DNA of 20,149 nucleotides. It comes from an uncultured Panacagrimonas sp. GTDB taxonomy: Bacteria > Pseudomonadota > Gammaproteobacteria > Nevskiales > Nevskiaceae. Of this stretch, positions 15,227 to 20,149 are shown in pieces. The notes below the pieces were generated by a model. It did no database searches. It saw only the letters and a program-made list of their open reading frames with translations, and was not told the origin of the DNA. Numbering within the stretch: position 1 is the first letter of the stretch; every line of letters starts with the position of its first letter. Position numbers and translations under genes: made by a program. The stretch lies in NCBI GenBank assembly GCA_946481265.1, contig CAMLNE010000028.1:1-20149 (forward strand), written 5' to 3'.

Positions 15227-15601
15227 ATGAAAGTCTCGGAAGTCATGACGCCGCAGGTCTGCATGCTCAAGGCGGAACGGTCGGCGCTGGAGGCAGCACG
15301 CATGCTGCGCGAGTACGACATCGGCATGGTGCCGGTATCCCAGGACGATCGGCTGATCGGCGTGGTGACGGACCGCGACATCGTCATGCGCGTCGTGGCG
15401 GAAAACCGCAATCCCGCTTCGGTGCGCCTCGACAGCATCGCGAGCAACGAACCGAAGTACTGCTTCGATGACGAGGACTGCGAGGACGTGGCGGGCAACA
15501 TGGGCCGGTTGCTGGTGCGCCGTCTGCCGGTGGTGAATCGCCAGAAGCAGCTGGTCGGCATCGTGTCGATCGAGGACATCCGTCCGCGGCAGGCGCCGTG
15601 A
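15227..15601 (+). CDS. Two-CBS-domain protein
   Basis: The 124-residue cytoplasmic protein consists almost entirely of a pair of CBS domains (Bateman module): MKVSEVMTPQVCMLKAERSALEA...DIGMVPV and DRLIGVVTDRDIVMRVV, then CFDDEDCEDVAGNM...VRRLPVVN and KQLVGIVSIEDI. Such stand-alone modules bind adenine nucleotides or similar ligands and often act as energy or stress sensors; the ligand here is unknown. The ATG at 15227 is chosen because CAGGAG (15214-15219) lies seven bases upstream and MKVSEVMTP is the usual start; the frame is open further upstream, but that part is low-complexity. The stop overlaps the GTG of a proline-rich microprotein gene (GTGA), so the two are probably translationally coupled. 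Confidence 0.92.
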   Translation: MKVSEVMTPQVCMLKAERSALEAARMLREYDIGMVPVSQDDRLIGVVTDRDIVMRVVAENRNPASVRLDSIASNEPKYCFDDEDCEDVAGNMGRLLVRRLPVVNRQKQLVGIVSIEDIRPRQAP

Positions 15602-15765
15602 GCGGCGCCACCCAGCCCGGACCCGGCGGCGTTCCGGCGCACCAGCCCGCTCCCGAAGTGCCGGCGCGCGAACACCCGCTGCCCAGGCCGGAGGAGGTTC
15701 CGGTCGAGACGCCGTCCGAGGTGCCGGTGGAAGTGCCGCCGACGCCGGGGCCGGCGGGCGTCTGA
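15598..15765 (+). CDS. Proline-rich microprotein overlapping the CBS gene stop
   Basis: A GTG (15598-15600) overlaps the TGA of the CBS gene and opens a 55-residue frame ending at TGA (15763-15765). The product is Pro/Glu/Val-rich: MSGATQPGPGGVPAHQPAPE, then PRPEEVPVETPSEVPVEVPP. It has about 17 prolines, no hydrophobic span and no signal, so it is probably disordered. I recall similar short proline-rich hypothetical proteins in Pseudomonas and xanthomonad genomes, but know no function. Support for the gene is the 4-bp stop-start overlap, the regular xVPVE repeats with an acidic partner residue, and the lack of any other use for this stretch. Against it: GTG start, short length, GC-rich DNA that yields proline codons by chance. 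It is followed by a hairpin and the convergent YihY gene. Confidence 0.55.
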   Translation: MSGATQPGPGGVPAHQPAPEVPAREHPLPRPEEVPVETPSEVPVEVPPTPGPAGV

Positions 15766-15784
15766 CCCCACTGCGGAAGGGCGG

Positions 15785-15820
15785 TTGCGCCGACCCTTGT
15801 CCACCTGCGGTGGAGCGCAA
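15785..15820. terminator. Two-part stem-loop between convergent genes
   Basis: Inner arms TCCACC (15800-15805) and GGTGGA (15809-15814) enclose TGC. Outer arms TTGCGC (15785-15790) and GCGCAA (15815-15820) stack directly on the right side, with a nine-base bulge on the left. The structure sits in the 57-bp gap between the proline-rich gene and the convergent YihY gene, as expected for a two-way end structure. It has no T-tract. Confidence 0.4.
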
Positions 15821-15822
15821 TG

Positions 15823-16740
15823 TCAGGGCTTGTCCTGATCCTCGTCGGGAAGACCGCGGCGCGAACCGTGCAGACGCGAGTACTCGTGCGTGAACTCCGC
15901 ACCGAGCAGGAAGATCTGCGCCGAGAAGTAGACCCACACCACGATCGCCACCAGCGCACCGGCGGCGCCGAAAGAGGATGCAACGGCCGCTGTACCGAGA
16001 TACAGGCTGATCAGGTGCTTGCCGACCGAGAACAGCAGCGAGGTCAGCGCGGCCCCTGTCCACACGTCCCGCCAGGGAATGGATGCGCTGGGCAGCAGCT
16101 TGTAGATCATCGCGAACAGCGCGGTGATCACGGCCAGGCCAAGCACGGTGTTGAGCACTTGCAGCAAGGCCTCGGCGCCGATGAACCACCGGCTCCACAG
16201 GTCGCCCACGGCGGTGATCCCAGCGGTCAGCACCAGCGATACGGCGAGAAGGAAGCCCACGCCCAGGATCAGTCCGAACGACAGCAAGCGCGCCCGCACC
16301 AGACTCCACACGCCGCTGGACTTTCGCGGGTCGACGCGCCAGATGCGGTCGAGGTCGTTCTGCAGCTCGGCGAACACGGTGGTGGCGCCGATCAGGATCA
16401 TCAGCACCCCGAAGGCCAGCGACGGCAGTCCGCCGTTCTGCGGACTCGAGGCCACCAGCACCGCCTCCACCGTCTGCGCCCCGTTGGGGCCGAAGATCTG
16501 CCGCAGCTCGCCGATGAGCGCGCCGCGTGCGGCGTCCTCGCCGAAGAACAGGCCGGCCACGGTGATGACCATCAGCAGCACCGGCGCCATCGACAGCAGG
16601 CTGTAGAACGCCAGCGCGGCGCCCATGCTGGTGGCGCCATCGTCGATCCAGCGCACCACGCTCCGGCGGGCCAGCCGCCACCCCGGAGAAAAGGCGCGGA
16701 GCATCGGGATTCGCTGTACGGCCGCATCCAGGGCGTGCAT
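15823..16740 (-). CDS. YihY/BrkB-family inner-membrane protein
   Basis: The 305-residue protein has six hydrophobic spans (about 43-67, 105-127, 152-178, 192-214, 226-248 and 258-281) and the family signatures GAALAFYSLLSMAPVLLMVI, FAELQNDLDRIWRV, YKLLPSASIPWRDVWTGAAL and the ending YFSAQIFLLGAEFTHEYSRLHG. YihY/BrkB proteins were once called ribonuclease BN, which is an outdated assignment; their function is still unclear, with transport or envelope roles suggested. The C-terminal tail is charged (DEDQDKP). ATG 16740 is preceded by GAGGAAA four to ten bases upstream and gives the usual cytoplasmic N-terminus; longer in-frame starts add Arg/Pro-rich sequence typical of non-coding DNA. It converges on the CBS/proline-rich pair. 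Confidence 0.9.
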   Translation of the reverse strand: MHALDAAVQRIPMLRAFSPGWRLARRSVVRWIDDGATSMGAALAFYSLLSMAPVLLMVITVAGLFFGEDAARGALIGELRQIFGPNGAQTVEAVLVASSPQNGGLPSLAFGVLMILIGATTVFAELQNDLDRIWRVDPRKSSGVWSLVRARLLSFGLILGVGFLLAVSLVLTAGITAVGDLWSRWFIGAEALLQVLNTVLGLAVITALFAMIYKLLPSASIPWRDVWTGAALTSLLFSVGKHLISLYLGTAAVASSFGAAGALVAIVVWVYFSAQIFLLGAEFTHEYSRLHGSRRGLPDEDQDKP

Positions 16741-17000
16741 CGGGTTTCCTCGCGCCTTGCAGGGTTCCAGGGTCGGGGAACACATCCCGTGCCGCGCCAT
16801 GCCTGCGCCCGGACGGGGCGGCCGGAAATGGCGAACCGGCGCCGGCCGGTGAGGCCGGCACGGGGTCACGGCGCGGTGCGCGTGACCCGGGCAACGGGCA
16901 CAGCGATTGCGCCCATCGACAGGACCAGGTCCCGTCCGGCTTCCATCCATTTCGATGGCGGGCCGCGGGACCGGATCACGCTTTCACAAGGAGTCTTCAC
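16741..17000. other. 260-bp divergent intergenic region with two inverted repeats
   Basis: This gap must hold the promoters of the YihY gene and of the secreted protein gene. I see no convincing -10 boxes. Two inverted repeats stand out: GCCGGCC-GGTGA-GGCCGGC (16841-16859), and GGGTCACG (16863-16870) with CGTGACCC (16881-16888), eight-bp arms around a ten-base centre, which has the size of a dimeric regulator site. AAGGAG (16988-16993) at the right edge is the ribosome-binding site of the next gene. Confidence 0.4.
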
Positions 17001-17468
17001 ATGTACATCCATTTCCATCCCGCCGTGGTCGTCCGCGCTGCCACGCTGGCCTGCGCCACCGCCATCGCGCCGCTGGCCATGGCTGCCGATCCCGCGCCCA
17101 GCACGGCGCGCCTGCTGAGCGGTGTGCCGCTGCCACCCGAGGTGCAGTCGGAGAACGGCATCGAATACCTCACCGGCGGCGTCAGCATCGACGGCCGTGC
17201 GCAGCTTCCGCCGCTGGTGCGCGACATGAACCTGCAGCTCGTGTTTGCCGAGAAGCAGACCGGCGCCTACCTGGCGGCGGTCGACGTGCGCATCGCGGAC
17301 GCCAGGGGCGAGGAGGTGCTCAAGGTCAGCGAGTCCGATCCGATGGTCTTCGCGGATCTCGAGCCGGGCGTCTACCAGATCACGGCCCGCAGTTCGCAGG
17401 GCACGCTCGATCGCAAGGTCACCGTGCCCGAGCAGGGCCGCACCACGGAGGTCTTCCTGTGGGGCTGA
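17001..17468 (+). CDS. Secreted beta-rich protein, unknown
   Basis: The 155-residue product begins with a Sec signal peptide (hydrophobic VVVRAATLACATAIAPLAMA, predicted cleavage after Ala28). The mature part starts with TARLLSGVPLPPEVQSENGI and continues with alternating strand-like segments: NLQLVFAEKQTGAYLAAVDV, RIADARGEEVLKVSESDP, MVFADLEPGVYQITARSSQG and DRKVTVPEQGRTTEVFLW. The pattern of a modified element followed by a PGxYxI strand is that of an Ig-like carboxypeptidase-regulatory or transthyretin-type fold, but I cannot place it in a named family. It should act in the periplasm. AAGGAG seven bases before the ATG gives a confident start. A proline-rich frame follows 27 bp after the stop. 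It is divergent from the YihY gene. Confidence 0.78.
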   Translation: MYIHFHPAVVVRAATLACATAIAPLAMAADPAPSTARLLSGVPLPPEVQSENGIEYLTGGVSIDGRAQLPPLVRDMNLQLVFAEKQTGAYLAAVDVRIADARGEEVLKVSESDPMVFADLEPGVYQITARSSQGTLDRKVTVPEQGRTTEVFLWG

Positions 17469-17495
17469 GCCTGTCGAGCATGACGGGCAAGTCCG

Positions 17496-17708
17496 GTGAG
17501 TCCGGTCGGCGAGGCGCACGTGCAGCGGCCCGGTGAGTTGCTCGCGCCGCTGCCCGGCCCGGGTCCCGTGCCGGGCGTGATGCAGGGGCCGGTCGTGCCA
17601 CCGGAGCCGGCGCCGCCCAAGCCCTTTCCGCCGCCCGATACCCCCGATCCGCCGGTGCCGCCCATGCCGCCGCCGGTGACACCGCCGCCGGTGCCGCCGC
17701 CCATGTGA
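17496..17708 (+). CDS. Second proline-rich microprotein
   Basis: A GTG-started frame of 70 residues ends at TGA (17706-17708). It begins MSPVGEAHVQRPGELLAPLP, passes through GPGPVPGVMQGPVVPPEPAP, and ends in repeated PP, DPPVP and VTPPP units; about 40% of residues are proline. It has no signal or hydrophobic span. It lies 27 bp after the secreted protein gene and in the same frame, but two in-frame TGA codons (17466 and 17481) separate them, so it is not a simple read-through tail. No good ribosome-binding site precedes the GTG. The similarity in type and position to the microprotein at 15598 (both after another small gene, both with an MS start) favours a real gene, but chance in GC-rich DNA is not excluded. 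Confidence 0.45.
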   Translation: MSPVGEAHVQRPGELLAPLPGPGPVPGVMQGPVVPPEPAPPKPFPPPDTPDPPVPPMPPPVTPPPVPPPM

Positions 17709-17773
17709 GCGCATTCCGGCAGGCGTCGCGCCGCACCACGCCGAATTCCCCATCGCAATACCAGGAGTCGTAC

Positions 17774-18334
17774 ATGAACGACGGAAAGGTTTCCGCGCAG
17801 GACAGCAGTTCCGGCAAACGCGAACACATGCAGAAACTGCGCGAGCTGATCCAGGACATCCAGACCGCCTCGCTGGTGACCATGGATGCCAACGGCGTGC
17901 TGCACGGGCGGCCGATGGCCACCCAGCAGCTCGACGAGAACGCCGAGCTGTGGTTCTTCACCGGCGACGACTCGGCGAAGGTCGACAACGTCCTGGTCCA
18001 GCCGCAGGTCTGCGTCACCTATGCCGACCCGGCGAAGAACACCTACGTCTCGGTCTCCGGAACCGCCGAACTGGTGCGCGACCCGGCGAAGATCCGCGAA
18101 CTTTGGAAGCCCGCGTACAAGACCTGGTTCCCGAAGGGCGTGGAGGACCCGGACCTCGCGCTGCTGTGCGTGGAGGTGATCAGCGCGCAGTACTGGGATG
18201 CCGCGAGCAGCAAGCTTGTCCACCTGTTCGGCATGATCAAGGCGCTGGCGACCGGGCAGGGTGCAGTGGACGGGCCGGGCGACAACGCCAAGGTCACGGT
18301 GCGCCAGCGTATCGGCTCGGACACGGCGACCTGA
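17774..18334 (+). CDS. General stress protein 26-like, pyridoxamine 5'-phosphate oxidase fold
   Basis: The 186-residue cytoplasmic protein has the split-barrel flavin-binding fold of the Pyrid_ox_like/GSP26 group (COG3871): a leading helix KREHMQKLRELIQDIQTASL, the strand pair VTMDANGVLHGRPMAT and LWFFTGDDSAKVDNVLVQPQ, then VCVTYADPAKNTYVSVSGTA and the basic-aromatic segment LWKPAYKTWFPKG typical of this group. Members bind FMN or related cofactors and are induced by stress in several bacteria; the reaction is not established and true PNPOx activity is unlikely. AGGAG (17763-17767) six bases before the ATG supports the start over an upstream GTG. It is last in the run of small plus-strand genes and converges on the hybrid kinase with 56 bp between, where I see no terminator. 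Confidence 0.88.
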   Translation: MNDGKVSAQDSSSGKREHMQKLRELIQDIQTASLVTMDANGVLHGRPMATQQLDENAELWFFTGDDSAKVDNVLVQPQVCVTYADPAKNTYVSVSGTAELVRDPAKIRELWKPAYKTWFPKGVEDPDLALLCVEVISAQYWDAASSKLVHLFGMIKALATGQGAVDGPGDNAKVTVRQRIGSDTAT

Positions 18335-18390
18335 GACTCGTCCGGATCGACCCGCTCGCGTGCTGCATGTCCGGAACGCGCCCTGGGCAG

Positions 18391-20013
18391 CTAGGCGTGG
18401 CGGCGTCCGACCGTGCGAGCCACGGTGTGCGCGATCTCCTGCGCCGATGCCGGTTTGCGAACCAGGGCACTGAAGCCGGCCTTGCGCAGCCGTTCGCTCG
18501 TCGACTCCCCGAACGCGGTGAAGGCGATCACCGGCAGTCGCTGCGCGGATGCGATGCCGAGGCGGTCCTCGAGCGCGCGCAGGCGTAGCGGCAACTGGTC
18601 GACGCCCTGGACCGGCATGTCCAGGTCGCAGAGCAGCACGTCGAATCCGCGGCCGCCGCGGGCTTCCAGTCCGGCCAGTGCCTCGTCGGGCGTGGCGACG
18701 ATCTGCGGATGCATCTGCATCGCGGCAAGCAGCGGCCTCAGCTTCGCGCAGGACTCCGGCTGATCGTCGATCACCAGCACCTGCAGCCCCGCCGGCAGCG
18801 CCGTTGCGGGCGATTCCGCGACGAGGCCGTCCACCATCGGCAGGGCCAGCGGCAGGCGCAGCTCGAAGCTTGCGCCGGCATCGGCGCCGGCGCCCGCGCT
18901 GGACGCCCCGAGCTGGCCCGCGTGCAGCTCGGCGAGCCGGCGCACCAGCGCGAGCCCGGTGACCATCCCATCGTGGTGGCGCGCACCGGGAGGCTGCTCC
19001 TGGCCGAACCATTCGAACAGGCGCGGCAGCACCGCAGGGTCCACGCCCGGCCCCTGGTCGCGCACGGACAGCTTCAGCGTGCCGCCGTCCCGCTCGAGCA
19101 CCGCGTCGACCGCGGCCTGCGGCGGCGAAAACTCGATGGCGTTCGACAGCAGCTTGCGCACGATCTGCTGCAGGCGATGAGGATCGCCGCGCACCGTCTC
19201 GCCCGCGTGACCGCCGAGGTCGAGGCGGATCTCGACGCCACGCAGCGCGGCCGCTTCGGCGACATTCTCGACGGCGGCCTGTACCAGTGGTCCCAGTGCC
19301 TGCGTGGATACCGACAGGCTCAGCCCACCGCTCATGATGCGTGTGGCATCGAGCAGGTCCTCGATCAGGCGCACCTGGTGATCGATGCCGTTGCGGATGC
19401 CATCGAGCGCGCGCCGCATCAGCGGCGGCAGTTCCGCCGGCAGCTGCTTCTCCAGCACGTTGGCCCAGACCTGGATGCCATTGAGCGGCGAGCGAAGATC
19501 GTGGGCCAGGACCGCGAGAAAGCGATCGCGCGCCTGCAGCGCGCGCTCGGCGCGCTCGCGGGCGTCGCGCTCCGCGGCAAGCAGGTGTTCCCGGTCGCCC
19601 CGTTCCGGGTGACCCGGCGCGCTGGCGGAGGCGCGGCGCTCCACCCCCAGGCAGGCCAGGCCACAGACCCGGCCGCCAGCGTCCCGCAGCGCCACCCGGG
19701 TGACGAGGTAGCGGCGGCTATGGCCGGCCGCGACAAAGGCCTCCTCCAGCATGCAGGTCGCGCCCGACTCCATCACGCTTTGATCGTGCTGCTCGATGCG
19801 CGCCGCGTCGGGCGACGGACACAGCGTGCTCAGGCGTTCGCCGATTACCGGGGCGCCGCCGAACAGGTCGACCGCACGCAGGGCGGCGTCGTTGGCGTAC
19901 CGGTAGCGGCAGTCCAGGTCCTTGACGCAGACCGGGTGGTCCAGCCGCGAGGCGAAGGCGGTGAGCGTGTCGTCGGAAACCGGCCAGGCCGGCGGTGCGG
20001 AATCCTGGCTCAT
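18391..20013 (-). CDS. Hybrid sensor histidine kinase (PAS-HisKA-HATPase-REC)
   Basis: The 540-residue protein has an N-terminal PAS-like sensor (about 10-125, HPVCVKDLDCRYRYANDAAL), a short coiled linker, a HisKA domain with phospho-acceptor H171 in VLAHDLRSPLNG, a HATPase domain with N291 in the N box (KLLSNAIEFSPP) and DQGPG (319-323), and a C-terminal receiver with D416/D417, predicted phospho-acceptor D463 (CDLDMP), T499 and K520. No membrane span is seen, so it should sense a cytoplasmic signal. No DNA-binding output domain and no partner regulator are adjacent; a phosphotransfer partner must lie elsewhere. The G2 part of the ATP lid reads GMVTGLALV where GxGLGLALV is usual. The start is uncertain: ATG 20013 fits, GTG 20073 adds 20 residues; neither has a clear ribosome-binding site. 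Confidence 0.92.
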   Translation of the reverse strand: MSQDSAPPAWPVSDDTLTAFASRLDHPVCVKDLDCRYRYANDAALRAVDLFGGAPVIGERLSTLCPSPDAARIEQHDQSVMESGATCMLEEAFVAAGHSRRYLVTRVALRDAGGRVCGLACLGVERRASASAPGHPERGDREHLLAAERDARERAERALQARDRFLAVLAHDLRSPLNGIQVWANVLEKQLPAELPPLMRRALDGIRNGIDHQVRLIEDLLDATRIMSGGLSLSVSTQALGPLVQAAVENVAEAAALRGVEIRLDLGGHAGETVRGDPHRLQQIVRKLLSNAIEFSPPQAAVDAVLERDGGTLKLSVRDQGPGVDPAVLPRLFEWFGQEQPPGARHHDGMVTGLALVRRLAELHAGQLGASSAGAGADAGASFELRLPLALPMVDGLVAESPATALPAGLQVLVIDDQPESCAKLRPLLAAMQMHPQIVATPDEALAGLEARGGRGFDVLLCDLDMPVQGVDQLPLRLRALEDRLGIASAQRLPVIAFTAFGESTSERLRKAGFSALVRKPASAQEIAHTVARTVGRRHA

Positions 20014-20149
20014 GAGCTCGGGTCCGGCCACGGCGGGATGATGCTGCGAGCCTGCGGCAAGCGCACTGCGCACGGCGCCGGGGCTAGGGGGGAAATCTGG
20101 CTTCGCATGTCCGCTGGACCCTCATCCTGGAGTCACGAGATCCGGGTTG
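20014..20149. other. Right-edge sequence upstream of the hybrid kinase
   Basis: This 136-bp stretch lies before the kinase start and runs to the window edge. Part of it (to 20073) could be the N-terminus if the GTG start is used. I see no other gene, and no promoter I would defend. Confidence 0.4.

Noticed and set aside
15823..16740. Annotation as ribonuclease BN
   Set aside because: The YihY/BrkB family was historically misassigned as RNase BN; the real enzyme is RNase Z/ElaC, and this protein is a six-span membrane protein.
15820..17118. ATG with GGAG upstream opening a 432-codon frame antisense to YihY
   Set aside because: The start signal looks good, but the product is Gln/His/Arg-rich and antisense to a clear membrane protein. 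The GGAG is part of the hairpin at 15785-15820.
17372..19012. 546-codon minus-strand frame over the proline-rich and GSP26-like genes
   Set aside because: It is antisense to the GSP26-like protein and out of frame with the hybrid kinase; no motif.

Overview
The window is about 20 kb of GC-rich chromosomal DNA with dense coding on both strands. Two things point to a gammaproteobacterium, most likely of the Xanthomonadales/Lysobacterales group: the dnaG-rpoD order at the left end with a ~619-residue RpoD carrying a long acidic insert, and the paired purE-purK. This placement is inference from gene order and protein resemblance; no rRNA or tRNA gene is present to confirm it.

Layout. 1-2815 (+): the 3' part of dnaG (cut by the window edge) and complete rpoD, the end of the macromolecular-synthesis operon, closed by a 30-bp perfect palindrome. 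2981-3727 (+): an orphan ParA/MinD-type ATPase. 3765-6315 (-): a tight purE-purK-metallo-hydrolase operon with 1-bp and 4-bp overlaps. 6410-7129 (-): a secreted SIMPL-domain protein. 7272-12172 (+): sufT, a DUF1318 lipoprotein, a CobW-family GTPase, an epoxide hydrolase and a membrane fatty-acid-hydroxylase/sterol-desaturase-like enzyme. 12173-12529 (-): a DUF1428 protein whose stop abuts the stop of the hydroxylase gene. 12718-13796 (+): a 102-residue unknown and iron superoxide dismutase.

13960-18334 is a patchwork of short, mostly uncharacterised envelope and stress-type genes on alternating strands: a single-span membrane protein, an Ala/Glu-rich lipoprotein, a two-CBS-domain protein with an overlapping proline-rich microprotein, a YihY/BrkB membrane protein, a secreted beta-rich protein followed by a second proline-rich microprotein, and a general-stress-protein-26-like flavin/PLP-fold protein. 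The right end (18391-20013, -) is a hybrid sensor kinase (PAS-HisKA-HATPase-REC).

How the parts relate. purEK carry out one step of purine synthesis, and the co-translated hydrolase probably shares their regulation. sufT serves Fe-S assembly and sodB superoxide defence. The 14-18 kb patchwork looks like a stress/envelope accessory region, but I see no CRISPR array, insertion sequence, integrase, prophage gene or recognisable defence system. Most of the window is ordinary core chromosome. The least explained parts are the two proline-rich microproteins, the unknown small genes at 12.7, 14.0, 14.6 and 17.0 kb, and several strong hairpins without T-tracts that seem to act as gene-end structures.
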